DNA from: Pontibacillus salipaludis
Lineage (GTDB): Bacteria; Bacillota; Bacilli; Bacillales; BH030062
Length of the DNA stretch: 64,000 nucleotides
Assembly: GCF_014642405.1 (NCBI RefSeq)
Contig: NZ_BMIN01000006.1
Location: 62,001-126,000 of the forward strand
Direction of reading: 5' to 3'
Below are positions 16,186 to 26,900 of the stretch, piece after piece (position 1 is the first letter of the stretch; each line of letters begins with the position of its first letter). A model generated the notes under the pieces. It made no database searches, was not told the DNA's origin, and was given only the letters and a program-made list of their open reading frames with translations. The translations under genes and the position numbers were made by a program.

Positions 16186-17646
16186 GTGGTGAAATTAGCA
16201 GCCGCATTTCAGCGGTTTTCAATTATAGTCATTATGGCCTTTGGGATAGTCTTCTTCATTGCAGGAGTTCTATCAAACTTCCAAATGAGTGAAGAGCTTT
16301 ATTCATTAGATGTATTCACTCTGTATTTAATTGGTGGATTGATTGGGGTACTTTTCGTAACTTTTGTTTTAAACAATTTTTTTTCAACTAAGTGGTTTGT
16401 GATCACTCTCCTTTCAGGGGCATTTATTGCTAGATTTATATGGATTTTTAACGCAGATACTCAGATATATTCAGATTTCTCAATGCTTTACAACGGAGCT
16501 GTTATGGCTTCAAATGGTGATTTCTCCTTTACGGAGAATTCGTATTTCACAAAATGGGTTTATCAAATGGGATTTGTCATATATGAAGCTTTTGTCATTT
16601 CTTTGTTGGGTGACCATCCTTTTGTACTGAAATTTATTAACGTGTTGGTCGGTACTGGAACGGTTGGGATCATCTATCTTATCGGTAAGTCTGTCTTTAA
16701 TGAACTTGTTGGCCGTGTTGCCGGAGTGTTGTATGCAATCTATATTCCGGCTATAGTCATGACGTCTGTGCTGACTAATCAATATCTTGCTACGTTCCTC
16801 ATATTATCGGGAATATATTTATTAGTAGAACGATTTGAGAAAGGGAAAATTAGCTGGCTATGGATTGGTATTCTCTTCGCATTAGGGCATATCATTCGTC
16901 CAATTGGACCTCTTGTTATTCTTGCTGTCGGGATTTTCATAATGGTTGTTTACGTATTAAAAGGAAATAACAAGTTTACATCCTCAGGAAAGTTGTTAGG
17001 GATATTAGGTACGTTCTTTTTCGTACAAATGATTATAAGTCAAGCTTTTATAGGGGCAGGTATCACAGACTATCCTTTAGAAAACCGAGATCCACTTTGG
17101 AAATTTGTTGTAGGATTGAATCATGAAACTACCGGAACCTATTCTCGGAAAGATGCTAGAATTCTATCTTCTTTAGAAGGCGATGCAAAAGAAGAGAAGC
17201 AAAAGGAAATGATTGAGCAAAGATTATCTGACAAGAAGGAAGTATTTATACTAGCCAAAGATAAATTTAAATTAATGTGGGGAGATCTCGATGCAGCGGT
17301 AAACTGGAGCTTATACGGCATTGAAGCTCCTGACACCAAGCCTTTACTCTTTAAGATTGAAAAGGCAATGTTCACCATTTTCTTCTTATTTGGAACGGTA
17401 GCACTGTTTGCTTTGTTCAAATTTAAGGAGAGTGAAGTGAATCCTGGATACCTCTTCCTCTTGTTGTTAATAATTGGTTATGCCATGATTCACCTCATTA
17501 TAGAAATTCAGACAAGGTACCGTTTTTTCATTATGCCAAGTTTGATCATTGTTCAAAGCTATGGGATCTACGTAATATGGCAACAATCCAAGTTAATAAA
17601 GAGCGGGAAAAAACAAGAAGTACACGAAGAGGTAAGATCTTCATAA
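16186..17646 (+). CDS. GT-C membrane glycosyltransferase (GT39/PMT-like)
   Basis: A 486-aa polytopic protein with about eleven hydrophobic helices. The first outer loop carries acidic residues (IFNADTQIYSDFSMLYNGA) where GT-C enzymes such as ArnT and PMT place their catalytic Asp. A central hydrophilic loop (about 300-385) and a C-terminal ETQTRYRFFIMPSL-like segment (IEIQTRYRFFIMP) match glycosyltransferase-39-like proteins. It should transfer a sugar from a polyprenyl phosphate to a cell-surface acceptor outside the membrane. Its usual partners, GT2 and GtrA, lie just upstream as pseudogenes. GTG start after GGGGGT. Confidence 0.82.
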   Translation: MVKLAAAFQRFSIIVIMAFGIVFFIAGVLSNFQMSEELYSLDVFTLYLIGGLIGVLFVTFVLNNFFSTKWFVITLLSGAFIARFIWIFNADTQIYSDFSMLYNGAVMASNGDFSFTENSYFTKWVYQMGFVIYEAFVISLLGDHPFVLKFINVLVGTGTVGIIYLIGKSVFNELVGRVAGVLYAIYIPAIVMTSVLTNQYLATFLILSGIYLLVERFEKGKISWLWIGILFALGHIIRPIGPLVILAVGIFIMVVYVLKGNNKFTSSGKLLGILGTFFFVQMIISQAFIGAGITDYPLENRDPLWKFVVGLNHETTGTYSRKDARILSSLEGDAKEEKQKEMIEQRLSDKKEVFILAKDKFKLMWGDLDAAVNWSLYGIEAPDTKPLLFKIEKAMFTIFFLFGTVALFALFKFKESEVNPGYLFLLLLIIGYAMIHLIIEIQTRYRFFIMPSLIIVQSYGIYVIWQQSKLIKSGKKQEVHEEVRSS

Positions 17647-17680
17647 ACCTGATTTGTAGCAAAATTGAACTTCCATTTAG

Positions 17681-17715
17681 AAAAAAGCAGTCAGCTTAGA
17701 GCTGCCTGCTTTTTT
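17681..17715. terminator. Bidirectional terminator between GT-C gene and gtaB
   Basis: AAAAAAGCAGTCAGCT/AGCTGCCTGCTTTTTT. It overlaps the last codons and stop of gtaB on the minus strand. Confidence 0.85.
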
Positions 17716-18598
17716 CTGAATATGGTTTTACTGTTTTCTGTTCAACCAGCTCTTCCATGAACTTTAATAATTCTGGATTGAGTTCACTTTGTTCTAAGGC
17801 TAGTTCGATTGTAGTCTTTATAAACCCAAGCTTTTCTCCGACATCATAACGACGCCCTTCAAATTCATAAGCGAATACACGTTGTATCTCGTTTAATTGC
17901 TGGATTGCGTCAGTTAATTGAACCTCATTACCTGCACCAAGCTCTTGCTTTTCTAGGAACCTCATGATTTCAGGTGTTAAGATATAACGCCCCATAATGG
18001 CTAAATTGGAAGGTGCTTCGCCTTGCACGGGCTTTTCAACAAAGCGACGAACGTGATGAAGGTTATTTGTCTTACCTTCTGGATCAATTATTCCGTAACG
18101 ATGAGTTTCCTCATTCGGTACAGATTGGACACCTACAATAGAAGAACGTGTTTCTTCATATTGGTTAATCATTTGTTTTAAGCATGGTGTTTCCGCACGA
18201 ACGATGTCATCACCAAGTAAGACGGCAAAAGGCTCATCACCAATAAATTTACGGGCACACCACACTGCATGTCCTAATCCCTTAGGTTCTTTTTGACGAA
18301 TATAATGAATTTCTACTTTGGAAGATTGCTTTACCTTCTCAAGAAGTTCAAGCTTCCCTTTACTCATTAAATTGTCCTCAAGCTCTACCGCATGATCAAA
18401 GTGGTCTTCAATCGCGCGCTTGCCTTTACCAGTTACGATGATAATATCTTCAATTCCGGATTCAATTGCTTCTTCTACTATGTATTGAATGGTAGGTTTA
18501 TCGACAATTGGTAGCATTTCTTTAGGCATCGCTTTTGTAGCGGGTAAAAAGCGCGTCCCTAGTCCGGCTGCAGGAATAATGGCTTTCTTAATAGTCAT
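17696..18598 (-). CDS. gtaB: UTP-glucose-1-phosphate uridylyltransferase, copy 1
   Basis: 300 aa, full GalU/GtaB length. The nucleotide-binding signature is [22 protein letters not shown], followed by [13 protein letters not shown], then LLGDD and [14 protein letters not shown]. It makes UDP-glucose for glycolipid anchors, teichoic acid glucosylation and other surface sugars. Convergent with the GT-C glycosyltransferase. A second copy lies at 30887-31768, with near-identical N-terminal 45 residues and more divergence toward the C-terminus. Confidence 0.95.
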   Translation of the reverse strand: MTIKKAIIPAAGLGTRFLPATKAMPKEMLPIVDKPTIQYIVEEAIESGIEDIIIVTGKGKRAIEDHFDHAVELEDNLMSKGKLELLEKVKQSSKVEIHYIRQKEPKGLGHAVWCARKFIGDEPFAVLLGDDIVRAETPCLKQMINQYEETRSSIVGVQSVPNEETHRYGIIDPEGKTNNLHHVRRFVEKPVQGEAPSNLAIMGRYILTPEIMRFLEKQELGAGNEVQLTDAIQQLNEIQRVFAYEFEGRRYDVGEKLGFIKTTIELALEQSELNPELLKFMEELVEQKTVKPYSEKSRQL

Positions 18599-18888
18599 TT
18601 TCTCTCTCCTTTGGTCGCTAATTATTGGTCTATTATACTATGAAAAGACCAGCAACACCAATAATTACCTTACTTAATTCATGAAATGTTTACACTTCTT
18701 TCTTAACTTTAAGGAATAAAAAGGTAGGTAGCAAAGAACTAGCTATCATGATCATCTGGTGGGCTCATGGTCGACAAAATGTATCAGAGAATAAATAAAT
18801 TCTGGTTAATTTATACTAAAAATTTCAAAGAAACTAAAATCTGTGTTATATTAATACATATTATGTAAAACGTAAGGGGATATTAAAG

Positions 18889-19026
18889 GTGAATGAGCAA
18901 TCACAGTGGATTGAATTGATGAAAGAAGTGATTCGAACAACGGAAGGATCATCGGACGCGGATATGTTTGAGGTTATTGAACTTATGAAAGAACGTTTGC
19001 AAGGGTCAATCGTTACGAGTAGATAA
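18889..19026 (+). CDS. Small protein, possible SinI-like antirepressor
   Basis: GTG start (AAAGGTG context), 45 codons, stop at 19026. The protein (VNEQSQWIELMKEV..., then DMFEVIELMKERLQ) recalls SinI, whose SinR-binding segment reads EWVELMVEAK...EEIRKYL: Trp followed by a hydrophobic-E-L-M run, then a second amphipathic helix. TATATT-like -10 sequences lie upstream. A 20-bp palindrome starts 3 bp after the stop and a terminator follows. No SinR gene is in the window. The gene is short, so both the coding call and the family call are tentative. Confidence 0.5.
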   Translation: MNEQSQWIELMKEVIRTTEGSSDADMFEVIELMKERLQGSIVTSR

Positions 19027-19028
19027 AG

Positions 19029-19048
19029 TTGATCAAACGTTTGATCAA
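19029..19048. repeat. 20-bp perfect palindrome P20, copy 2
   Basis: TTGATCAAACGTTTGATCAA, between the small plus-strand gene (ends 19026) and the convergent hydrolase gene (ends 19101). Confidence 0.9.
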
Positions 19049-19071
19049 TACATATGGGAGATAGAAAGGGG

Positions 19072-19100
19072 AGAGATGCAGGGGTGCATCTCTTCTTTTT
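19072..19100. terminator. Hairpin terminator
   Basis: AGAGATGCA/TGCATCTCT with GGGG loop, followed by TCTTTTTTT on the plus strand. Confidence 0.8.
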
Positions 19101-19925
19101 TTATGATACATCATGATAGGCTGATTTTAATGAGATCTGGCTGATAAAGGTAAAGGCTATTAGGTTGAACTCAGCTGCTTTTTCCATATTACATACGTGA
19201 CCGCATTTTTTGATAATGTGAAGCTGTGCGAGGGATTCCTTATTAACGTGATTGGTAATCCCTCTAATAAACATGTGGTCTTCGGAACCCGAGATATAGA
19301 GCTTTGGAATATAATTGGTTTTAGACCTAAGTTGCTCGTAGACCTTGTAAGAATCTCGGATAATACCAGCCCAATTAAGATAGGCAGATCTTCCAAGTTT
19401 TTGCCCCTCGCGAATAAATATATTCCGCGATTTACTGTGATTTTTCTTAGGTAAAATGAGGTGGGCAAAGGCTTTAAACGAGATCATATAAGGGAGTAGG
19501 TAGCCTAAAGGGAAAGAGATTGTTGCCTTACCTAATAGCTCTCCCCATTTGAGCCACTTTCCTGCTGCTCCTGCTAACGTCATTGACATGATCCGCTGTG
19601 GCTGCTCAATCGCAATGGATTGCATCACAATTGTTCCTAGTGATACTCCAAGGAAGTGAGCTGAAGCAATTGAGAGATCATCCATAAGGGTTAAAACTTG
19701 TTGTTTTGTTTCAATCAGAATATTCTTTCCTCGCCTTATAAAAGGGCTCTTTCCGTGACCGGGTAGGTCGATAAAGAGTAAGTTGAAATGATCTTTAAAA
19801 TAGTCAATTTGCTTGTGGAAGATGTTCCAGTTTCCACCCAGGCCGTGTAAAAACACGACCCAATCTTTTGAAGAATCGGTTATGAAGGTCTTGTAGCTTA
19901 AACTTGAATCGTGGAGTATCCCCAT
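19101..19925 (-). CDS. Alpha/beta-fold hydrolase
   Basis: A 274-aa cytosolic hydrolase. The oxyanion-hole motif is FLHGLGGNW. The nucleophile elbow is LGVSLG with S95, D216 lies in SGSEDHMF and H243 in KKCGHVCN, giving a complete triad. No family-specific substrate clue is visible; the lid (about 125-190) is basic and hydrophobic. It lies 17 bp downstream of the reductase gene at 19943 and is probably cotranscribed with it. An esterase or lipase-like role on a lipid substrate is plausible but unproven. Confidence 0.85.
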   Translation of the reverse strand: MGILHDSSLSYKTFITDSSKDWVVFLHGLGGNWNIFHKQIDYFKDHFNLLFIDLPGHGKSPFIRRGKNILIETKQQVLTLMDDLSIASAHFLGVSLGTIVMQSIAIEQPQRIMSMTLAGAAGKWLKWGELLGKATISFPLGYLLPYMISFKAFAHLILPKKNHSKSRNIFIREGQKLGRSAYLNWAGIIRDSYKVYEQLRSKTNYIPKLYISGSEDHMFIRGITNHVNKESLAQLHIIKKCGHVCNMEKAAEFNLIAFTFISQISLKSAYHDVS

Positions 19926-19942
19926 AAGTTCCTCTTTTCTTC

Positions 19943-20986
19943 TTATCTATTTCCATAAAGGATGCGTTCAATCATATCGATGTTCATATCTAGGTGGGCC
20001 ATCCCATTTTTGCGAAGTAGGCTTTGCGTATTTGTGTCATCAAACGTAAGCAACTTATTCCAATAAGGGCGGAATACCTTCATTGGTTCGTTAAATTTTA
20101 ATTCTTCTTTTGATAACTCTCCTTCGTAATCAGAAGGAACCATTTCGATGTTCGGAAAATCTAATTTTTCTTTGACCATGTCAAATAGCAATCGGTTGGT
20201 TGGTGGGTTTGGATTTGTAATGTGGTAAATTTGGTTTGGTTCAGGCGTTTTAAGTGCTGCCATTAGGACATCTACAACATAATCAACCGGAATGAAGTTT
20301 TGTGACGTCTCTTCCGTGCATAGAAATTTGTATACTTTCTCCTGTTGATCCTTCTTGCGATCGGTACGTTTCTTAAGGATCTCGAGTCCTCTGATTACCC
20401 CGTATAAGGCAAAGCTTGTGTCTGCCTCGCCCGTTTCTGAGTCGCCAATGATGATAGATGGGCGAAATATATTGACGTTGAGGGCATCTTTATACTCCCA
20501 GACAAGATGCTCGGCGTGGCATTTGCTTTCTTCGTACGGGTTCACAAATTCCTGATCTACAGGGTGAAGCTCTTCTTTTGCGTACAGTTTCGTGCCAAGT
20601 GTGTAGGCTGTACTAATATAGGAAAAGTGTTGAGCATTAATCTCCTGAGCTAATTCAAGCATATTTTTGGTTCCGCTTACATTTATATGAAACGTTTTAT
20701 CCCTTTCGCTATCATCAAATGATAGGTAGGCTGCACTGTGGTAGATGGTATCAATTTTGTTCATTAAGAAGGATAGATCTTTAGAACTGACGCCAGCTTT
20801 ATCTTGAGTGAGGTCGCCTTCAATAATGGAAAGGTTGGCTTGGACCTCTTCTGGAACGGCTTGTATGAGGCTGCCTGCTTTTCGTGGATTGCGTGCAATC
20901 GCATAAACCGAATGTCCTTCATCAAGTAATCGTAGGGTAAGTTGTTTACCTAAAAAACCAGTCGCCCCTGTTAATAAGATATTCAT
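19943..20986 (-). CDS. Extended SDR, thioester-reductase/epimerase-like
   Basis: 347 aa. The Rossmann motif is TGATGFLGKQL at the N-terminus, then YHSAAYLSF and the substrate segment ISTAYTLGTK. The catalytic tyrosine motif is PYEESKCHAE (YxxxK). The pattern resembles male-sterility/thioester-reductase-type NAD_binding_4 proteins more than nucleotide-sugar epimerases. The following gene encodes an alpha/beta hydrolase, so the pair may act on an acyl or lipid substrate. ATG start; the gene is divergent from the 21293 gene. Confidence 0.8.
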   Translation of the reverse strand: MNILLTGATGFLGKQLTLRLLDEGHSVYAIARNPRKAGSLIQAVPEEVQANLSIIEGDLTQDKAGVSSKDLSFLMNKIDTIYHSAAYLSFDDSERDKTFHINVSGTKNMLELAQEINAQHFSYISTAYTLGTKLYAKEELHPVDQEFVNPYEESKCHAEHLVWEYKDALNVNIFRPSIIIGDSETGEADTSFALYGVIRGLEILKKRTDRKKDQQEKVYKFLCTEETSQNFIPVDYVVDVLMAALKTPEPNQIYHITNPNPPTNRLLFDMVKEKLDFPNIEMVPSDYEGELSKEELKFNEPMKVFRPYWNKLLTFDDTNTQSLLRKNGMAHLDMNIDMIERILYGNR

Positions 20987-21292
20987 GTTGGCTTAACTCC
21001 TTCGTTGCTCTTCTTTGTATTATTATGGTTCATTCAATTTATAAATATTTTATAATTTTCACTCCTCCTTTAACCATAACATAGATGTCGGTAGAGATTT
21101 GTGAAAAAAATGTGTACGACCAGTGTTTTGCTACCACTATAGTTAAAATGTGGTGGTTTAGTATTGAACCTTGTAGGAGATTGGTCATATTGCCATAGAA
21201 GTGCCTTCACCAAGGGCATCTTTTATCAAAATGAGGGTAATACTCATTGAATGAGGGAAAGATAGATACAAATTGGGAAGGGACTGAAGCAA
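20987..21292. other. Divergent intergenic region, no gene supported
   Basis: About 305 bp between divergent genes. It contains an A/T-rich promoter-like stretch (TATAAATATTTTATAATTTT near 21040) and an imperfect inverted repeat ACCACTATAGT...TGTGGTGG near 21135. No ORF with RBS was found. Confidence 0.45.
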
Positions 21293-21658
21293 ATGAATTC
21301 ACTAACGGATAACATTAAGAACTGGGCGAAAGATACGGCTGGAAAGGTGAAACAAAGGCTTGAGGATCACGCTGCCTACAGTAAAATGAAAGTAGAAGAG
21401 GTCGCGGAGATGGTGCTTAATCATGAGAGTACAGAGCATAAGCGTCATGAATATGTGGGAGTTGTTCTTCATGATTACCACTTGCGTTTGGGTGATACAG
21501 ATCTCATTTTAGAGACCAAGGGAGACGCAGCATTATACATATTAGAGTGTAAGGTTATACAACGAGGCCATCTTATTGGAGAGTTCCAGTCTTGGGATAA
21601 GAGGAAAAACGTTCTTGATTCAATGCGGGTTCCAGCTTTTATTAAAGAGCTTGATTGA
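21293..21658 (+). CDS. Hypothetical protein
   Basis: A 121-aa soluble protein. The N-terminal 45 residues look helical and resemble a small stress or coiled-coil segment (NIKNWAKDTAGKVKQRLEDHAAYSKMKVEEVAEMVLNH). The rest is predicted beta-rich (YVGVVLHDYHLRLGDTDLIL, ALYILECKVIQRG). I do not recognise a family. RBS GGGAAGGGA. Monocistronic with a terminator directly after the stop. Confidence 0.6.
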   Translation: MNSLTDNIKNWAKDTAGKVKQRLEDHAAYSKMKVEEVAEMVLNHESTEHKRHEYVGVVLHDYHLRLGDTDLILETKGDAALYILECKVIQRGHLIGEFQSWDKRKNVLDSMRVPAFIKELD

Positions 21659-21673
21659 TCACCATATAGGTAT

Positions 21674-21713
21674 AAAAGCTACGAGTCTCATGGATGAGGC
21701 TCGTAGCTTTTTT
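21674..21713 (+). terminator. Terminator
   Basis: AAAAGCTACGAGTCTCA/TGAGGCTCGTAGCTTTT stem followed by TT. The 230 bp between it and the protease gene hold no other supported gene. Confidence 0.9.
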
Positions 21714-21944
21714 ATTTCGAAATAAGGAAGAGCGAACGCATGTTTTCTTCTTTTTGAATGCCAACCTTTTTCCTTAGAATTAAAATCTTGCGACAAATTT
21801 CTGGTTCTTTCGTCATGTTTTCGAAAATGACACTGCAACATACGGACTGAATTTCGGTTTTTCTTCTTCGTTTTCTCAAAGATTTTAATAGAGTCGTCCG
21901 ATACAATAAAGGTAGATTCTATAGAAAAGGGAGATGAAGGAACG

Positions 21945-23576
21945 ATGAAACAACACTGGAAAACAGTCGCAGGAGCGGTCACATTAAGTGCAGGATTACT
22001 TATAGGTAGTGGAGCTTCAGTGAATGCCGAAGCGGATCCGGCTTGGAAACTGAAGCCAGAAGCGAATATTCAAATGGATCAGTCGGTTTTAGAGCAAGCA
22101 CCCTCTTTTATCTCTGGTAAACTATCAACACAAAAAATTAATAGTAAACAAGATGTAGATAAATTTTTCAAAGAAAATAAAGATGTGTTCAAGAAAAATC
22201 CTAAGTCTCAACTTGAACTTAAAGATGTCAAAACAGATGAACTTGGTATGACACATTATGTTTATCAGCCGGTTGTACATAATGTACCCATTGATCAATC
22301 TCGCGTGATTGTACACGTGGATCAACAAGGTGAGATTGCGGCGATTAACGGGGAGTTTCACCCTGATGCTCCTGAGAAGATTAAACAGCAGCGTGAATTG
22401 AATAAGAAGGAAGCGCTTGATGCAGCGTGGAGTCAAATTGATGTAGAACGTTCTGAAGCAGATGTGAAGAAAACATCTCCAGAAGGAAAGTCCTTTAACA
22501 ATTTAACGGAAAAGTCAGAGCTTGTTGTTCTTCCGCAAGATGGTGAGTATACATTGGCTTACCATGTACAACTTCAATTTGCTGAGCCAACTCCAGGAAA
22601 CTGGCAAATCTGGGTGAATGCAGAGGACGGTTCAATTGAAAAGGCTATGAACAAAGTTCATGAAGCTACAGGTAGCGGAACTGGCGTGTTAGGTGATCAG
22701 AAATCTCTTAATACGTATTACGCAAACAGCACGTATTACTTGTATAATGTAACGAAGCCAATGAGCGGTGTCATTGCCACATATGACAATAATAACGGAG
22801 GTCAATATAGTTTACCGGGTTATTATGTAACAGATTCAGGTAACACATTCTACAGCGAGCGCCAGAAAGCAGCCGTAGATGCGCACTATTATGCAGGGGA
22901 AGTATTTGATTATTACTATAATAATTTCAATCGTGAGAGTTACGACGGTAATGGCGCTGATATTGTGTCTTCTGTCCACTTTGGGAGCAACTACAATAAT
23001 GCAGCGTGGGTTGGAAACCAGATGATCTACGGTGATGGAGATGGGTCAACATTTACGTATCTTTCTGGAGCGGACGATATTGTCGCTCACGAATTAACGC
23101 ATGCCGTGACGGATACAACAGCTGAGCTTGTCTATGAAAATCAGTCAGGTGCACTAAATGAATCCTTCTCAGACGTATTTGGTTACTTCGTCGATAATGA
23201 AGATTGGTTAATGGGTGAAGATGTCTATACTCCAGGTGTCCCAGGAGATGCGCTACGCAGTATGTCCAATCCAACCCAATATGACCAACCGGCTCATATG
23301 GATGATTATCAAGACTTGCCAAACACCGAGCAAGGAGACTGGGGCGGGGTTCATATCAATAGTGGAATCCCGAACAAAGCTGCTTACTATACAATCAATT
23401 CTATTGGGCAGTCAAAAGCTGAGGAGATCTACTATCGTGCTCTTACGGTTTACTTAACACCAAACAGCACATTCTCCGATGCTCGCCAGGCTCTGATTCA
23501 ATCAGCACAAGATCTATATGGCTCAACAACAGCCAACTCTGTCGCTTCCGCATGGAATAACATAGGAGTCTACTAA
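21945..23576 (+). CDS. Secreted thermolysin-like neutral metalloprotease (M4, bacillolysin)
   Basis: A 543-aa preproenzyme. Signal peptide (KHWKTVAGAVTLSAGLLIG... region, cut near VNAEAD), FTP and PepSY propeptide domains to about residue 235, then the mature peptidase from ATGSGTGVLG. Zinc motif H382-E383-x-x-H386 (HELTHAV) with third ligand E406 in ALNESFSD, and catalytic H470 in GGVHINSGI. All thermolysin catalytic residues are present. It degrades external protein and so feeds the two peptide importers in this window. RBS GGGAGATGAAGG. Confidence 0.95.
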   Translation: MKQHWKTVAGAVTLSAGLLIGSGASVNAEADPAWKLKPEANIQMDQSVLEQAPSFISGKLSTQKINSKQDVDKFFKENKDVFKKNPKSQLELKDVKTDELGMTHYVYQPVVHNVPIDQSRVIVHVDQQGEIAAINGEFHPDAPEKIKQQRELNKKEALDAAWSQIDVERSEADVKKTSPEGKSFNNLTEKSELVVLPQDGEYTLAYHVQLQFAEPTPGNWQIWVNAEDGSIEKAMNKVHEATGSGTGVLGDQKSLNTYYANSTYYLYNVTKPMSGVIATYDNNNGGQYSLPGYYVTDSGNTFYSERQKAAVDAHYYAGEVFDYYYNNFNRESYDGNGADIVSSVHFGSNYNNAAWVGNQMIYGDGDGSTFTYLSGADDIVAHELTHAVTDTTAELVYENQSGALNESFSDVFGYFVDNEDWLMGEDVYTPGVPGDALRSMSNPTQYDQPAHMDDYQDLPNTEQGDWGGVHINSGIPNKAAYYTINSIGQSKAEEIYYRALTVYLTPNSTFSDARQALIQSAQDLYGSTTANSVASAWNNIGVY

Positions 23577-23588
23577 ACAACCAAACGA

Positions 23589-23618
23589 ACGGACTCGCTG
23601 ATTGCGAGTCCGTTTTTT
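23589..23618 (+). terminator. Terminator after the protease gene
   Basis: ACGGACTCGC/GCGAGTCCGT stem followed by TTTTTT. Confidence 0.92.
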
Positions 23619-23638
23619 TAACGAAGTAAAGGAGTGAA

Positions 23639-23742
23639 GCGTGCCAGACACGCTTTAGTACTTTATAGGGACGCAGGGTGTCTGGCACGCTGTTGTTCTT
23701 TAGTGAGATAAAGGGTGCCTGGCACCCTGCGTTGCTTTAAAG
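23639..23742. repeat. R2 (REP-like) cluster, 3 palindromes
   Basis: GCGTGCCAGACACGC, GGGTGTCTGGCACGC and the perfect GGGTGCCTGGCACCC, separated by TTTAGT and TTGCTTTAAAG-type tails. This is the leftmost R2 cluster in the window. It fills much of the 333 bp between the protease and nuclease genes. Confidence 0.88.
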
Positions 23743-23909
23743 GGGTGATGCACTCTTGGTATGGTGTAGTTCTTTAGAGGGGGCGAAGGGGGAATTTTGT
23801 GTAAGGATTTTGTCTTATTTTGCAAGAATTTAGTGGTTTTTTACATTAGGTTAAAGTTTTGCTGTTAAATTGTGGTTAGGATCAATTATTTGATAAGGGA
23901 GATGGGGAT

Positions 23910-26900
23910 GTGAAGAACCGTAGTGTGAAGAAGGTACTGAGTGTTGCTTCAGCTATGACGTTGATGGTAGGTGGACTTGCTCCTACGAGTACTGTGAGTG
24001 GGGAAGAGGTGAGTGCCCCTGATGGTTTGATTATTTCTGAGTATGTCGAGGGTGGCGGTTATAACAAGGCCATTGAGATCTTTAATGGGACAGGCCAGCA
24101 GGTTGACTTAAGTGAATTTGATTTACAACTTTTCTCTAATGAAAGCAGTACGGGGACATCTGTTGCGATGTCTGGAGTGGTGGAAGCAGGTGCTGCTCAT
24201 ACGATTATAAACAATCAGGCTGCGGCTCATTTCTTGAGTGTTGCAGATGAGACGAGCGGTGGTATTAACCATAATGGTAATGATCGTTATGTTCTTTATT
24301 ATAACGGCGAAATCGTTGATGCTTTCGGCCAAAAGGGAAATAGTAGTGATTTTGCGAAAGATGTAACGTTGGTCCGAAAATCTTCTGTTACTTCAGGGGA
24401 TCAGAATTTTGAAGACACCTTTGATCCTGCTGAAGAGTGGATTTCTTTTGCTAAAGATACAGCTGAATACTTAGGAACTCATGAGATGGATGGAACTGAT
24501 TCAACTGGGGATAAACCTGAGGATAACGAGGAGCCTGTATCCCTTACTTCCATAGCTGACGTGCGTGCTGGAGGGGCTGGCCAAGCTGGTGTAAGTATTG
24601 AAGGAGTTGTTACGACAGATGTAGGATCCTGGGGGAGAAAAGGGTTCTATCTGCAAGACGACACTTCTGGTATCTATGTGTTTCAAGACCTATATAGTGA
24701 CGAGATCCAAAAAGGGGACATCGTTCAGATTACGGGGGATACCACTGAATATGACGGTGTGTTTGAACTAGTAAATGTATCAAATCTAAATGTGCAAGGT
24801 GCGGGAGAATTACCTGAACCACAAGTTGTTTCTCCAAGTGGCGTAACGGAAGAGAATCAAGGAAGCCTTATTCAATTAAAGGATGTAACAATTAGTCAGG
24901 TAGAGGAAGTAAACTCTTATGGGACTTTTGAATTTTTGGCGACTAAGGAAGGCGAAAGTGTAACCGTTCGAATCGACAATCGGACAGGCTTATCTTATGC
25001 AGATTTCCTTTATAAAGAAGGGATGGTCTTAAATGTAACAGGGATCTCCTCTGAATATAATGGAACAGCTCAAGTAAAGCCACGTGGTGGCGATGACTTT
25101 TCTTTTGTATCTGCAGGGACAGCAGATTCCATTCAAGCGATGCCGGCATCAGGTGGAGTTCAGGAAGGATCAACGGTTAGTCTGTCTTCATTCGGTGAAG
25201 GAGATATTTATTACACAACAGATGGTTCAGAACCAACTATCAACAGTACGAAATATACACAACCCATTACCATTACAGAAGATACAACGATAAAGGCTAT
25301 TCAAGTGGGGGACGAAGAAACATCCTCCGTTGTAACCTTTACTTATCAGGTTCTAAAAGCCTTCGACGATCTTCGCATTCACGATATTCAAGGCGAGACC
25401 CATCAGTCCTTATATAACGGTGAAAATGTATCGGGCGTTGAAGGAATTGTAACGAGAACAGTTGGCTCTAGAGGCTTTTACATGCAAGAGCTACCTGGAC
25501 AGTATGATGACAATGTGAAAACGTCAGAAGGCATTTACGTGTATAGCACCGGGGATGCTGGCGTTACTGTAGGGGATAGGGTCCAAGTATCAGGAGAGGT
25601 AAAAGAATATACGCAGTCTAACTTCCTGTGGTTCGACTTTTCCGATGACCTGACGCTAACTGAAATTACCGGAGCAAGTGTAAGTGTAGAAGAGAGTGGG
25701 GTTGAGCTTCCTGAGCCAGTTACATTAGGTGAACAGGGACGTGTGATTCCTTCTGAAGTGATTGATAACGATCAGTTCTCTGTTTTCGATCCTGAGGAGG
25801 ATGCCATTGATTTTTACGAAAGCTTAGAAGGAATGCGTGTGTCAGCACCGGATGCTACGGTCGTTATGCCTAGAGCGGAATACACGAACTATGATGAGAC
25901 CGCGGTCACAGTTCCGAATGGATCGTCTAAAACGCGTACGCCTGCAGGGGGCATTATCGTTGAGCCGAGCCTTAACCCTGAGCGAATTATTATCGATGAT
26001 TACAGCCAGGACATGGCACCTGTAAAAGTTGGCGATACATTTACAAGCGCGGTGACAGGTGTACTTGGTTATGAATTCAGTAACTTCAAGCTTGAAGTTG
26101 ATGGACTGCCGACTGTCGTACCAGGTGAGTTTGAACGAGAAACAACGACCCTTCAACAAGGCGAAGAGGAATTGTCTGTTGCAACGTATAATATGGAAAA
26201 TTATTATGCGACTGACTCGGATCATCCGGATAAAACGGAGGAAATCGCTCAATCCATTGTGAATCGGTTAGATGCCCCTGATATTGTAGGGCTTGTAGAG
26301 GTTCAGGATAACAATGGTGCAAGTGAAGGTGGAACCGATGCTGCTGAGAACTATAAAGCTTTGATTGATGCCATTGCGGAGAACGGTGGACCAGAGTATG
26401 CCTACACTGACATTGCACCTGTAAACAATGAAGATGGCGGTGAGCCTGACGGGAATATTCGTGTTGGATTTATTTATAACCCAGACCGAGTGTCGCTTGC
26501 TGAACAGCCAAAAGGAGGTGCGACAACGAGTGTTGGGGTAACAGAAGAAGGTAGCTTGACGCTAAACCCTGGACGTATTGATCCTACGAATGAAGCGTTT
26601 GAAGATTCTCGTAAACCGCTCGCGGCTGAATTTGAATTTAATGGAGAGAACGTCATCGTTGTAGCTAACCATTTCAATTCTAAAGGTGGCGACGATGCTC
26701 CATTTGGTGGTATTCAGCCTGCTCAACTTGGAAGTGAAGAACAACGGATTGAGCAAGCGAAAGTTGTGAATGGTTTCGTACAAGAGGTAATGGAGCGGGA
26801 TGAGGACGCAAACGTGGTCGTGTTAGGCGACTTGAATGACTTTGAGTACTCAGCTCCGCTTGAAACGCTTGAGGGAGATATCTTAGCGAACATGATTGAA

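Noticed and set aside
26086-26418. Long antisense open frame inside the nuclease gene
   Set aside because: No RBS, composition follows the sense codon pattern, and similar shadows occur along the whole gene.
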